Assembly: GCA_025356035.1 (NCBI GenBank)
Contig: JANXYN010000031.1
Location: 1-38,796 of the forward strand
Length of the DNA: 38,796 nt
Direction: 5' to 3'
Source: Geobacteraceae bacterium
Lineage (GTDB): Bacteria; Desulfobacterota; Desulfuromonadia; Geobacterales; Geobacteraceae
Shown: piece after piece, positions 7,391 to 16,445 of the stretch
Layout of the letters: each line of letters opens with the position of its first letter
Numbering within the stretch: position 1 is the first letter of the stretch
Program-made: the position numbers and the translations under genes
The notes under the pieces: generated by a model
Database searches by the model: none
What the model was told of the DNA's origin: nothing
The model's input: the letters and a program-made list of their open reading frames with translations, nothing else

Positions 7391-8095
7391 ATGGCTGACT
7401 TGGCTATGCGGGCAACGGAGCTGGTCAAATGGTTTGGCGAAGGAGATGCAAAAACGGTCGCCGTGCGAGGGGTTAGCTTTGACGCCAACTTTGGGGAAAT
7501 GCTCTATATCGTCGGTCCCTCGGGAAGCGGCAAAACTACGCTACTGAGCATCATCTCCGGCATTCTTCGGCCAAATGAGGGGACCGTGTCGGTTGAGGAC
7601 GAGGATATCTGGAACATGAAGAGCGACCAGCTTGCCGAGTTCCGGTTGAACCGGGTGGGATTCGTGTTTCAAGATTACCACCTCTTTCCGCGCCTGACTA
7701 CGGTCGAAAATGTGGCGATCCCTCTCATTCTGAAAAGGCTCGACTGGAATAAATCCATGGACGAGGCTATGGGATTCCTGGAGATTGTCGGTCTCAAGGA
7801 CCGGGCACGACTTCCACCCGTCAAACTGAGCGGCGGAGAGCAGCAAAGGGTGGCGATTGCGCGGGCCATCGCCAGCCGTCCCGATATCCTGATCTTTGAC
7901 GAACCGACCGCTTCCCTGGATGGGGACACCGGGAGAAGAATCGTCGATTTTGTAAAGAAAAACATCCTGAACGAGAAGCGGTGCATCATCATCGTTACCC
8001 ACGACAGTAGGATCTTCGAATACGCCGATAGAATAATGAAAATGGAGGATGGCAGGATCACCGGCTTTGAACAGGGGGTGGGACATGAGGAATAG
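7391..8095 (+). CDS. ABC transporter ATPase, DevA/LolD/MacB type
   Basis: This 234-residue ATPase belongs to the exporter. Visible motifs are Walker A GPSGSGKTT, Q-loop FVFQDYHLFPRLT, signature LSGGEQQRVAIARA, Walker B ILIFDEPTASLD and the switch histidine in IIVTHDS. The QDYHLFPRLT region and overall length match the LolD/DevA subgroup, which powers FtsX-like permeases by mechanotransmission. I take ATG 7391 as start because it follows the permease stop at once; the frame stays open further upstream, but that would overlap the permease gene. It overlaps the adaptor gene by 11 bp, so all three proteins are translationally coupled. Confidence 0.9.
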   Translation: MADLAMRATELVKWFGEGDAKTVAVRGVSFDANFGEMLYIVGPSGSGKTTLLSIISGILRPNEGTVSVEDEDIWNMKSDQLAEFRLNRVGFVFQDYHLFPRLTTVENVAIPLILKRLDWNKSMDEAMGFLEIVGLKDRARLPPVKLSGGEQQRVAIARAIASRPDILIFDEPTASLDGDTGRRIVDFVKKNILNEKRCIIIVTHDSRIFEYADRIMKMEDGRITGFEQGVGHEE

Positions 8096-9170
8096 GATCA
8101 TATTCATCCTTGCCATCATCGGCCTTTTGGCCGGTTTGGTGAGCGCCTATATATTCGGCATCGAGAAAAAGCCCCTGCCGCCGGCGTTCAACCCCGCTTC
8201 CAATCCCTACGGCAAAGGGATCTACGCCAACGGTATCATCGAAAGCTACCAGCTAAACGGCGAGAACATCAACATTTATCCGGAAGTGCCTGGAACCATC
8301 ACCAAAATCCTGGTCGCCGAGGGGCAAAGTTTGCGACAGGGAACACCGCTCCTCGCAATCGACGATTCCGTGCAGCGGGCGATCGTGGCCCAGCAGAAGT
8401 CCCAGGCCGAGGCCGCCCTGGCCCTCCTGGAAGAGCTCAAGGCCCAGCCGCGCAAAGAAAATCTGGAAGTCGCCAAAGCCCAGGTGGATTTCGCAAGTGC
8501 CAGCCTCAAGAACGCTCAGGACCAGTTGGACAAGCAACGGCAATCGTACTCACTGGAACCGAGATCAGTCAGTAAAAACGATTTGGATAACGCCGAAAAT
8601 GCGGTCCACGTGGCAAAAGCGAATCTCGAAGTCGCCCGGAGACAGTACGAGCTCACCAAGGCCGGGGCCTGGGTCTATGACATTCGCAATCAGGAAAACC
8701 AGTACCAGGCGCTGACAAAGGCATACATGGCATCAAATGCTCTCCTTGCCAAATACACCATTCGAGCGCCGGCAGACGGGGTGATCCTCTCCATCAACGC
8801 AGCAGTGGGGAGCTATATATCCCCACAGGGCACCTATGACACCTATACTCAAGGATCTACCCCAGTTTTTGTCATGGGAAGCGCCCAGGAGTACAGCGGG
8901 ATAAGGTGCTACATCGACGAGATTCTCGTCCATCGCCTGCCGCCGGCCGCGAAGATGAAGGCAAAAATGTTCATCCGGGGGACCGACATCAGCATCCCCC
9001 TGGAATATGTCCGGATCCAGCCGTACGTGTTGCCGAAGATCGAGTTGTCGAACCAGCGGGCCGAGCGGGTAGACGTGCGGGTGCTGCCGGTCATCTTCCG
9101 GTTCGTACAACCGAAAAAAACGTCTCTCTATCCCGGCCAGCTGGTGGACGTCTACATCGGCGAGGAGTAA
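8085..9170 (+). CDS. HlyD/DevB-type periplasmic adaptor of the ABC exporter
   Basis: This 361-residue membrane fusion protein has an N-terminal anchor (about 4-24), a first half-lipoyl segment (INIYPEVPGTITKILVAEGQ), a long alpha-helical hairpin (about 105-215, rich in Ala/Gln/Lys/Glu), a second half-lipoyl segment (YTIRAPADGVILSINAAVG), and a C-terminal beta-barrel region. The start is ATG 8085 behind AGGGGGTGGG, inside the ATPase 3' end. It would bridge the inner-membrane permease and an outer-membrane factor, plausibly the one encoded at 9643. The order permease-ATPase-adaptor differs from the devBCA order, but the components are the same. Confidence 0.85.
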   Translation: MRNRIIFILAIIGLLAGLVSAYIFGIEKKPLPPAFNPASNPYGKGIYANGIIESYQLNGENINIYPEVPGTITKILVAEGQSLRQGTPLLAIDDSVQRAIVAQQKSQAEAALALLEELKAQPRKENLEVAKAQVDFASASLKNAQDQLDKQRQSYSLEPRSVSKNDLDNAENAVHVAKANLEVARRQYELTKAGAWVYDIRNQENQYQALTKAYMASNALLAKYTIRAPADGVILSINAAVGSYISPQGTYDTYTQGSTPVFVMGSAQEYSGIRCYIDEILVHRLPPAAKMKAKMFIRGTDISIPLEYVRIQPYVLPKIELSNQRAERVDVRVLPVIFRFVQPKKTSLYPGQLVDVYIGEE

Positions 9171-9273
9171 CCGGCGCGTGATGAAGGGCGATACTCCGAA
9201 TTCAGCTGATTGCGGGAGGTCGGTCGCATACAGAGCCGCAGCAATGTTCGCTTCAGCCAAGAGGTAATCTACG

Positions 9274-9609
9274 ATGGAGACCCTGGGCAGTATTGTCCAA
9301 CTGACCTGTACGGTAATCAGCGTTTCAGGTGCCATGATTGTCATCTACGGCGTCATCGAGGCAATCATCAGTTTTTTGCGGCACAAGCTGTCCGCGGAGA
9401 AGAAGGACCAGATATCGGAAAATGAGGCGATCCGCCAACGGCTGGGCGCTCACCTCCTTTTGGGGCTGGAAATCTTCATTGCCGCGGACATCATCAGTTC
9501 TGTCGTCAGCCCGAACTGGAGCAAGGTGGGGATATTGGCCTCTATCGTTGCCATCCGCACAGTCCTGAGCTATTTCCTGAGAATGGAAGTAAAACAGACC
9601 CAGGCGTAA
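9274..9609 (+). CDS. DUF1622-family small membrane protein
   Basis: This 111-residue protein has three predicted membrane helices (about 8-33, 58-80 and 83-100). The segment 'RLGAHLLLGLEIFIAADIISSVVSP' with following 'ILASIVAIRTVLSYFL' is the conserved core of DUF1622, a family of unknown function. The start is ATG 9274 with AAGAGG upstream. It lies 103 bp after the adaptor gene and 33 bp before the outer-membrane factor, so it is probably part of the exporter operon. Whether it helps the exporter is not known. Confidence 0.75.
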   Translation: METLGSIVQLTCTVISVSGAMIVIYGVIEAIISFLRHKLSAEKKDQISENEAIRQRLGAHLLLGLEIFIAADIISSVVSPNWSKVGILASIVAIRTVLSYFLRMEVKQTQA

Positions 9610-9642
9610 CTGCTATCGGGTAGATTCGCGAAGGGATGGGCG

Positions 9643-11205
9643 ATGTTCAGTTATCGAGACGACCTCACGAACGTTGGAAGAGCAGAAAAAGTGGCAGGCG
9701 TCCCAAGGGCACTGCCGTTGGCGCTGGGAGTGGTTTGCGGTATAGCGCTTGTCTCGCTTGCCGGTTGCGCGGTGGGCCCTGATTTTGTTCGCCCAACGCC
9801 TCCCCCGGTTGATCGCTATACCCAGGGGACGGAGCCGACCGCGACCATCGTTGCCGACGGTCAGACGCAGCACTTTGCCATGGGGGCGAGGATAGCCGCC
9901 GACTGGTGGCGACTGTTCAATTCCGTCAAGCTCGATAACGTGGTACAGGAGTCCATCGTCGGCAATCCGACTCTCCAGGCGGCGCAGGCAAGTCTGCGTC
10001 AAAGCCAGGATACCCTGCGGGCAGGATACGGAGTGTTCTATCCCCAGCTGGACGCCAGTTTCGATGCCTCGCGGCAGAAGTTCTCCCCGGCCCGCATTGG
10101 ATCCAATTCTTCCAGCAGCATTTTCAATCTGTTTACCCTTTCGGCGACAGTCAGTTACGCCCTCGATGTCTTCGGCGGCGAGCGCAGGGCGGTGGAAGGG
10201 CTGCAAGCCCAGGTAGACGTGCAGCGCGCCGCTGCCCTCGGCACGTACCTCACGCTTGTGGGCAATATTGTTAACACCACGATTGCCCAGGCGGCCTACC
10301 GCGAACAGATCAAGGCCACCGAGCAAATCATCAGCATCCTGAAGGAACAGATCGGGATTACCGAAACGCAGGCACGTGCGGGCACGGTTCCGTACACGAA
10401 CGTGCTCAGCCTTCGAAGTCAGCTGGCCTCTTTTGAGGCGTTGCTCCCTCCCCTGAAGCAAAAGCTCAACCAGACCGAACACCTCCTTGCCACCCTGGCC
10501 GGTCGTGCCCCCGTCGAATGGGATCAGCCACACGTCGATCTATCTGACCTTACGCTTCCCAGTGAACTGCCGGTAACCCTCCCTTCGGAGCTGGTGCGCC
10601 AACGCCCCGACATCCTCGCCGCCGAGGCGGAACTCCATAGCGCCAGCACAGAAATCGGCGTAGCCACTGCCGCATTGTTCCCGAGCTTTACCTTGAATGG
10701 TTCCTACGGGCAGAACAACACGTCGATGAATGGCCTCTTTAAGAGTAGCAGCAACTTTTGGAGCATGGGAGCGGACGTTACCGCGCCACTGTTCCATGGC
10801 GGGACATTGTGGTTTAAGAGAAAGGCGGCCCTTGAAGGGTACCAGCAGACGCTGGCCACCTACCGCCAGACCGTCCTCAGCGCTTTTGCCCAAGTTGCCG
10901 ATACCATGCGGGCGCTGGAACATGACGCCGAATCCATGCACGCCCAGTCCCAGGCGCTCGAAACGGCGGAGGAAGCACTCCGGCTCATCCAGGCGAATTA
11001 CCAGGCCGGAGTCGTCAATTATCTGCAAATTCTCATCGCAAATGGACAATACCATCAAGCGCGGATCGGCTATCTCCAGGCCCAGGCCCAGCGTCTACAG
11101 GACACCGTCGCCCTTTTCATGGCCATGGGTGGAGGGTGGCAGGGCGCTAATGATGACAAAAAGGATACTTCATCAACCGGAGGTGGAAAATTTCCACCCC
11201 CGTAG
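9643..11205 (+). CDS. Outer-membrane factor lipoprotein (NodT/OprM family)
   Basis: This 520-residue TolC-like efflux duct has a lipoprotein signal (LVSLAGC, Cys42), then GPDFVRP, the hallmark start of NodT/OprM-type proteins. Two outer-membrane efflux repeats follow (about 85-275 and 300-490). Conserved ELVRQRPDI and AALFPSFTL motifs and the ending TVALFMAMGGGW fit the family. The N-terminal 41 residues are long for a lipoprotein signal; internal starts are possible. Its position behind the ABC exporter suggests it is the exit duct for that system. A separate RND operon in this window has its own factor. Confidence 0.85.
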   Translation: MFSYRDDLTNVGRAEKVAGVPRALPLALGVVCGIALVSLAGCAVGPDFVRPTPPPVDRYTQGTEPTATIVADGQTQHFAMGARIAADWWRLFNSVKLDNVVQESIVGNPTLQAAQASLRQSQDTLRAGYGVFYPQLDASFDASRQKFSPARIGSNSSSSIFNLFTLSATVSYALDVFGGERRAVEGLQAQVDVQRAAALGTYLTLVGNIVNTTIAQAAYREQIKATEQIISILKEQIGITETQARAGTVPYTNVLSLRSQLASFEALLPPLKQKLNQTEHLLATLAGRAPVEWDQPHVDLSDLTLPSELPVTLPSELVRQRPDILAAEAELHSASTEIGVATAALFPSFTLNGSYGQNNTSMNGLFKSSSNFWSMGADVTAPLFHGGTLWFKRKAALEGYQQTLATYRQTVLSAFAQVADTMRALEHDAESMHAQSQALETAEEALRLIQANYQAGVVNYLQILIANGQYHQARIGYLQAQAQRLQDTVALFMAMGGGWQGANDDKKDTSSTGGGKFPPP

Positions 11206-11972
11206 GGACGTGGTAATTATCAATACCACGTGGGGCTCAGCACTGGCAACGTTGAGATTGCCGGCCTTCTCTTTCATGAAATCATCTGCTCAGGGTTTGG
11301 TCAGGCCCCGATTGTTTGCCGGTGCCACCATGTCTTACCACGCATAGACCGATCCCTATAGGCATGACGGATGACAAGAAATTCCGGACCGGCTTCGAGG
11401 TGTCGGCGTCGATAATGGCCATCTGCAACCTAAAGGTATTCGGCTCGGGTCTCTGGACGACCGGATCGCACCCTCCCAGCCGTTATGCTATTCCTGCGGA
11501 CATCACCAAAAGTGCTATAGACTTTATACGACTCATAATTTTCCCCCTCCTTTCGTAATGCTGCGATTGATATCGACTCTGAAACTTACTAACATTATTA
11601 AAATATTTCAAACGACCACTTGAAAACCAGCAATAGCCAGGTAAACTAAACGCAAAGGTTGGATTACACTAATTAAAATGTTCGGTCGGGAACGTTCTGA
11701 AGTCCTTTCCGTCTCGTTTACGGAGGATCGGGGCTGAGGTAGATTACTCGGCGCTCCAGCCCAACGATAGAGCCGGCAGTCGCTGGAGCGTGCGGGTCTT
11801 TATTATCTCCGTGATCCCCACGTTCGCGTTTAAGGGGGTGGGGGAGAGGTATCGCTTTCCGGGCATATAGTTGGCGAGTTTGGAACAAACCACATCAGTG
11901 CATTTGGTCTGAGCATGAACGGGAAGATCTAGTACCACGAATACATTCGATGAATCGAAAAAGGAGCTGACA
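11206..11972. other. Long intergenic region (about 770 bp) without a supportable gene
   Basis: No frame here resembles a protein on either strand. It contains an 8-bp stem (ACGTGGTA at 11208-11215, TACCACGT at 11224-11231) just after the outer-membrane factor, without a following T-run, so a conventional intrinsic terminator is not evident. AT-rich DNA follows at about 11560-11660 and could hold promoters. Further items are a 9-bp inverted repeat at 11752-11790 and a small dyad TTCGAT-GA-ATCGAA at 11946-11959, just ahead of the next ribosome binding site. Confidence 0.55.
11752..11790. repeat. 9-bp inverted repeat in the intergenic gap
   Basis: CGCTCCAGC (11752-11760) and GCTGGAGCG (11782-11790) are exact complements with a 21-nt spacer. 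There is no T-run after it. It might be part of a structured RNA, a protein site or a relic of mobile DNA; the sequence does not decide. Confidence 0.45.
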
Positions 11973-12461
11973 ATGACACCTATCAGAACACAACTCTCAA
12001 TTCTTACTCTCGTTGCCTGTACGGTTTTTGTGGTGATGGCAGCAACCGCGTATGCCGCACAGGAGCCCATTGTTTTCCCGGCTAAGGGGCAGAGTAATCA
12101 GCAGATGGAAAGCGACAAGTACGCCTGTTACTCGTGGGCCAAGGGGCAGACCGGTTTTGACCCGATGCAGGCGCCGACCGCTACCGCACCTCCCCCTCCG
12201 ACAAAAGGTGGTGCGGTGCAAGGCGCCGCCAAGGGCGCCGTTGCAGGTGTGGCCATCGGTGCAATTGCCGGCGATGCGGGAAAAGGCGCGGCTATCGGCG
12301 CGGCTTCCGGCGGCATAGTTGGCGGCGCACGCAGGCAACAGAGCAAAAGGGAGCAAGAGCAATACTCGCAGCAGCAGGCTGCCGGATACGACCAGCGGCG
12401 AAGCGAGTATAACCGTGCCTGGGGCGCCTGCATGGAGGGGAAAGGCTACACGGTAAAATAA
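11973..12461 (+). CDS. Exported glycine-zipper protein
   Basis: This 162-residue protein has a Sec signal peptide (cleavage likely after AYA, about residue 28). The short segment ACYSWAKGQTGFDP (51-64) is typical of one family of glycine-zipper proteins. A Pro stretch and a Gly-zipper membrane-associating segment follow (about 79-118: GAVQGAAKGAVAGVAIGAIA, then GKGAAIGAASGGIVGGA), then a Gln/Arg-rich tail ending ACMEGKGYTVK. Cys52 and the Cys in the final ACMEG could pair. Such proteins sit in the periplasm or at the outer membrane and often respond to envelope stress; the role here is unknown. Ribosome binding site AAAGGAG precedes ATG 11973, and a small dyad lies at 11946-11959. Confidence 0.75.
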   Translation: MTPIRTQLSILTLVACTVFVVMAATAYAAQEPIVFPAKGQSNQQMESDKYACYSWAKGQTGFDPMQAPTATAPPPPTKGGAVQGAAKGAVAGVAIGAIAGDAGKGAAIGAASGGIVGGARRQQSKREQEQYSQQQAAGYDQRRSEYNRAWGACMEGKGYTVK

Positions 12462-12497
12462 AACCATTTCGCAGCCTAAATAAGCGAGGAGATAATC

Positions 12498-12893
12498 ATG
12501 ATCAAATATATCACCGTAATTCTTGCAGTAATGATTCTGGTCGGAACCAGCAGCTTCGGCATGGCGGCAGAAGATACCTTCACCTGTGCCCTTACCAAGG
12601 CTTTTGAGTGCTTACCCGATGACGGGTGCACGGCATGGTCGATAGATGAAATGGCTCTCCCCCGGTTTGTGCGCATCGATCTCAAAAGTAAGACCATCAC
12701 CTCTCTGGACAAGGTGATGCCGCGCAACTCAAAAATTGCGTCAATCGATCGTCTGGAGCGCGTGATCGTTTTGCACGGTACCGAGATGCGTGGCTGGAGC
12801 ATAGCGCTGGGAGAGGATTCGAACGAGGTTACCCTGAGTGCTTCCGGAGATGGGGAAGGGTTTATCGTGTTCGGATACTGTATGAAAAACTGA
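12498..12893 (+). CDS. Exported protein of unknown function
   Basis: This 131-residue protein has a clear Sec signal peptide (cleavage probably after MAA, about residue 24). The mature part is short and has four Cys: two in FTCALTKAFECLPDDGC, another ending that segment, and one near the C-terminus (FGYCMKN), so one or two disulfides are likely in the periplasm. I do not recognise a domain. Ribosome binding site CGAGGAG precedes ATG 12498. It follows the glycine-zipper gene by 36 bp and is probably cotranscribed with it. Confidence 0.65.
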   Translation: MIKYITVILAVMILVGTSSFGMAAEDTFTCALTKAFECLPDDGCTAWSIDEMALPRFVRIDLKSKTITSLDKVMPRNSKIASIDRLERVIVLHGTEMRGWSIALGEDSNEVTLSASGDGEGFIVFGYCMKN

Positions 12894-12984
12894 GGACTGG
12901 CAAAACAGAAGGTGAATTCGGCAGTACTGGTAAGTTTTATCGAATAACGATGTTACCGACAACCAATTGAAAAGGAGAATTATC

Positions 12985-13578
12985 ATGAAGAAATTGCTTG
13001 CCACTGTAGTTGCCGCATTCATTTCCCTATCCTTTGCAGGAGTGACCCTTGCCGATGAGCAAGTGACAGTAACGAAAGGCACGTCAAAAAAGCTTTCATT
13101 GACGAAGGAGCGGCTGATCAACGAAACAGCCACGGTAGAGGCGGTGAATTATGACACCCGAGTCGTGACGTTAAAAGGGCCGAAGGGAAATGTTTTCGAT
13201 ATCACGGCCGGTGACCAGGTGCGGAACCTGGCCCAGGTAAAGGCCGGCGATAAGGTGAAGGTAAAATATTATCAGTCGGTGGCAGTCAAAGTGATGGCGC
13301 CGGGCCAGGCGCCGGGCGGAACGCAGGCAACTGTGGTGCAGAAACGGGCGAAACTCGGTGAAAAGCCGGGCGGGATGATAGGTGGCGAGATAACCATAAC
13401 AGCCAAAGTGGAGGCCATCGGTAAGAAGAAACAGTCCGTAACCCTGAAAGGACCGGAAGGAAAGACTTTGAAAGTAAAGGTGGAGCATCCGGAGTATCTG
13501 GAACACGTCAAGGTGGGTGACGATGTGCTTATTACCATGACCGAAGCGCTGGCCATCTCGGTCGAAGGGGTCAAATAA
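12985..13578 (+). CDS. Exported protein with two copies of a beta-rich repeat
   Basis: This 197-residue protein has a Sec signal peptide (cleavage likely after TLA, about residue 23). The mature protein contains an internal duplication: 'ATVEAVNYDTRVVTLKGPKG...AQVKAGDKVKVKYYQSVAVKV' (about 48-107) and 'AKVEAIGKKKQSVTLKGPEG...EHVKVGDDVLITMTEALAISV' (about 138-194). The matching 'V-T-LKGP-x-G' and 'VK-x-GD-x-V' blocks suggest a small OB- or beta-barrel-like module repeated twice. Ribosome binding site AAGGAG (12972-12977) supports ATG 12985 over the in-frame codon at 12967. Function is unknown. It is the last of three small exported genes and lies 125 bp before the decarboxylase gene. Confidence 0.7.
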   Translation: MKKLLATVVAAFISLSFAGVTLADEQVTVTKGTSKKLSLTKERLINETATVEAVNYDTRVVTLKGPKGNVFDITAGDQVRNLAQVKAGDKVKVKYYQSVAVKVMAPGQAPGGTQATVVQKRAKLGEKPGGMIGGEITITAKVEAIGKKKQSVTLKGPEGKTLKVKVEHPEYLEHVKVGDDVLITMTEALAISVEGVK

Positions 13579-13703
13579 GCAGACCTGAAAATAACCCTGA
13601 ACAGGACTGGTTCGTATCTGGAACCTATTTGTATCAGGTATGCGCCAGGGATTGCCGGCGTCTCAACGGTCTCTATAGTTGTTAACCATAAAAGGAGAAG
13701 ACC

Positions 13704-16445
13704 ATGGACCTTGTTAATTTCTTTTCAGCGTCCGAGGCAAGGATCGACCGCTGGCGTCAGCTGAACGCAACGAGCCGCGCCTGGGAAGCCTCGATCGCGA
13801 AGGGAAAGCCTGATGATAAATTGCATGTCGAGGCAGCGCAGATTTTCACGGAGATACAGCCGCTCGAGGATTACTGGGCCTTTCCCGGGCCCCGGCTGAT
13901 GGCCACGATCAGCGAGGCCCTTGAGCAACGTAACGCGGCGGTGTTCGCCCGCCTCGTGCAGAAGACATCCAATGCACTGCTCACCGGCTCCTACCGCTAC
14001 GAGAGTGCCACCTGGGACCCGCTGCAGGAAGGCGAGGGGAGCACTCCCGACATTCTGCCGCCGGACGTCAAACCGGGCGAATCCCACAAGCCGTATTTCG
14101 AGGTGCTCGTGGTCACGCCCAATGACCCGAAGGTATGGGAGCGTGCGCGGAACGAACTCAGACGCCTGCGCCGGACGGAAGATCTGTTCAACTATGAGAT
14201 CGTACAGGTCGGAAGCTTCGAGGACGGGGCCCTTGGCGCGATCTTCAACCACAACGTGCAGGCCGTGGTGATCTATGACGGCTTTTCGTTCCACTCCCGG
14301 CACGACTTGCCGGTGATGCGCGAGTTCCTGACGCGCAACCTGCGCGTCGATCCCACAAGCATTGCGCCCGGGGCGCTTGCGACCACGCTCGCGCGGGCGA
14401 TCAAGAACTTCCGGCCGGAGCTGGACATCTATCTGCTCACCGATCGGGCCGTCGAGACGCTCGCCGGCAGCGAGGAGGCCGCGCCCATCCGCAGGATCTT
14501 CCATAATATCGAAGAGGTGATGGAACTCCACCTCGCCATCCTGGACGGCGTGAACGATCGCTACGACACGCCTTTTTTCTCGAACCTCAAGAAATACGCC
14601 CAGCGGCCCGTTGGCACGTTTCACGCCCTGCCGATCGCCCGCGGCAAGTCGGTCTTCCGCTCGAACTGGATCCGGGACATGGGCCAGTTCTACGGAACGA
14701 ACCTGTTCCATGCCGAGTCGTCGGCGACCACGGGCGGGTTGGACAGCCTGCTTGAGCCCACGGGCAACATCAAGAAGATGCAGGACATGGCGGCGCGGGC
14801 GTTCGGAGCAAAGCGGGCCTATCTCGGAACGAACGGCACTTCAACATCGAATAAAATCGTGGTGCAGGCAGTCTGCAAGCCGGGCGACATCGTGATCGTG
14901 GACCGGAACTGCCATAAGTCGCACCACTACGGGTTCGTGCTGACCGGGGCGCAACCATATTACGTCGAAGCCTATCCCTTGACGCAGTACTCGATGTACG
15001 GCGCCGTGCCGCTCCGCACGATCAAGAAGGCGCTGCTCGATTGCAAGGCAGAGGGAAAGCTCGACCGCGTGAAGGTGGTGGACATGACCAACTGCACCTT
15101 CGACGGCCACATGTACAACCCGAAGCGCGTGATGGAAGAGTGCCTCGCGATCAAACCGAACCTGATCTTCCTCTGGGACGAGGCATGGTTCGGGTTTGCA
15201 CGCTTCAATCCGTTCCATCGACGGCGCACGGCCATGGGCGCAGCCGCCGCGTTGACCGCACGGTATCGTGATCCTGCGTACCGCAACGAGTATAAGGCTT
15301 TTGCTGCAAAGGCAGGCAAGCTCGACCCGAAGGACGCAAAACTGCTCGACCTGCATCTCATGCCGGACCCGGACAAGGTGCGCATCCGCGTCTACCAGAC
15401 AAACTCGACCCACAAGTCCATGTCCGCATTGCGCCAGGGGTCGATGATCCTGGTGTGGGATGAGGACTTCCATCAGGTGGAGGGGCCCTTCGAGGAGGCG
15501 TTCTTCACGCACACCTCTACCTCGCCTAATCAGCAGCTCATCGCGTCGCTCGACGTGGCGCGGCGGCAGATGGAGCTGGAGGGCTACGAGCTGACCATGA
15601 AGATGACCGAGCTCTCCCTCAGGCTGCGCCGCGAGATCAACAACCATCCGCTCATTTCGAAGTACTTCCGCGTCGCCACACCGGAGGAGATGATCCCCGC
15701 CGAGTTCCGCGCGTCAGGGCTGAAGGAGTATGGTCCGCCCCATGCCACCTGGAAGGAAGCGATCGACGCGCTGGACAACGACGAGTTCAGCCTCGATCCG
15801 ACCCGGATGACGCTCATCTGCGGCTCGTCCGGCTTCGACGGCACGCAGTTCAAGAATCTGCTGGCGGACCGCTACGACGTCCAGATCAACAAGACCTCGC
15901 GCAACAGCATACTCGTCCAGATCAACATCAACAACACGCGCAGCGACGCGGCGCTCCTGATCAAGGTGCTGGCCGATCTCTCCCGGGAGATCGAGGCGCG
16001 CCTTGCCCAGGGCGGCAAGGAGGAGCAGGCGATCTTCGCTGCCCGGGTGAAGTCGCTGATGACGGATGTCCCGGACCTGCCGAACTTCAGCCGGTTCCAC
16101 GACGTGTTCCGCGAGAACCCGAAGGCCGTGAGCAACGAAGGCCACATGCGGCCTGCCTTCTTTATGGCCTACGATGACGCCAACTGCGAATTCGTGAAGC
16201 TCGCGAGCAAGGAGATCGACGACCGGTTGAAGAACGGCCCCGAGCTCGTCTCGGCCAACTTCGTGATCCCGTACCCGCCGGGCTTCCCGATCATGGTGCC
16301 GGGCCAGGTGATCACCAATGAGACGATCGTTTTCATGCGCAAGCTCGACGTGAAGGAGATCCACGGCTATCACGCCGCGCACGGCCTGAAGTTGCTCAAG
16401 CCGGCTGTGCTCGCCGGGCGCAAGAAGCCGGGCGCAGATATCTAG
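13704..16445 (+). CDS. Oversized PLP-dependent Orn/Lys/Arg-type amino-acid decarboxylase
   Basis: This 913-residue cytoplasmic enzyme belongs to the fold-I family of AdiA, CadA and SpeF, which are usually 710-760 residues. An N-terminal receiver-like wing (about 130-240, starting FEVLVVTPNDP) is followed by the PLP domain. It shows GTNGTSTSNK, the DRNCHKSHHYG motif, DEAWFGFARFNP (Asp492 to the pyridine nitrogen) and STHKSMSALRQGS with Schiff-base Lys571. About 60 extra residues lie between Asp492 and Lys571. The C-terminal domain contains FVIPYPPGFPIMVPGQ, as in classical members. The substrate cannot be assigned; arginine, lysine, ornithine or an acidic amino acid are all possible. Decarboxylation consumes a cytoplasmic proton. 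AAAGGAG precedes ATG 13704. The stop TAG is formed by two target-site bases plus the first base of MITE copy 2; before insertion it would have been TAA at the same codon. Confidence 0.85.
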   Translation: MDLVNFFSASEARIDRWRQLNATSRAWEASIAKGKPDDKLHVEAAQIFTEIQPLEDYWAFPGPRLMATISEALEQRNAAVFARLVQKTSNALLTGSYRYESATWDPLQEGEGSTPDILPPDVKPGESHKPYFEVLVVTPNDPKVWERARNELRRLRRTEDLFNYEIVQVGSFEDGALGAIFNHNVQAVVIYDGFSFHSRHDLPVMREFLTRNLRVDPTSIAPGALATTLARAIKNFRPELDIYLLTDRAVETLAGSEEAAPIRRIFHNIEEVMELHLAILDGVNDRYDTPFFSNLKKYAQRPVGTFHALPIARGKSVFRSNWIRDMGQFYGTNLFHAESSATTGGLDSLLEPTGNIKKMQDMAARAFGAKRAYLGTNGTSTSNKIVVQAVCKPGDIVIVDRNCHKSHHYGFVLTGAQPYYVEAYPLTQYSMYGAVPLRTIKKALLDCKAEGKLDRVKVVDMTNCTFDGHMYNPKRVMEECLAIKPNLIFLWDEAWFGFARFNPFHRRRTAMGAAAALTARYRDPAYRNEYKAFAAKAGKLDPKDAKLLDLHLMPDPDKVRIRVYQTNSTHKSMSALRQGSMILVWDEDFHQVEGPFEEAFFTHTSTSPNQQLIASLDVARRQMELEGYELTMKMTELSLRLRREINNHPLISKYFRVATPEEMIPAEFRASGLKEYGPPHATWKEAIDALDNDEFSLDPTRMTLICGSSGFDGTQFKNLLADRYDVQINKTSRNSILVQININNTRSDAALLIKVLADLSREIEARLAQGGKEEQAIFAARVKSLMTDVPDLPNFSRFHDVFRENPKAVSNEGHMRPAFFMAYDDANCEFVKLASKEIDDRLKNGPELVSANFVIPYPPGFPIMVPGQVITNETIVFMRKLDVKEIHGYHAAHGLKLLKPAVLAGRKKPGADI

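Noticed and set aside
11316-11558. An 80-codon plus-strand frame in the long gap.
   Set aside because: No ribosome binding site, no family resemblance and unlikely composition.
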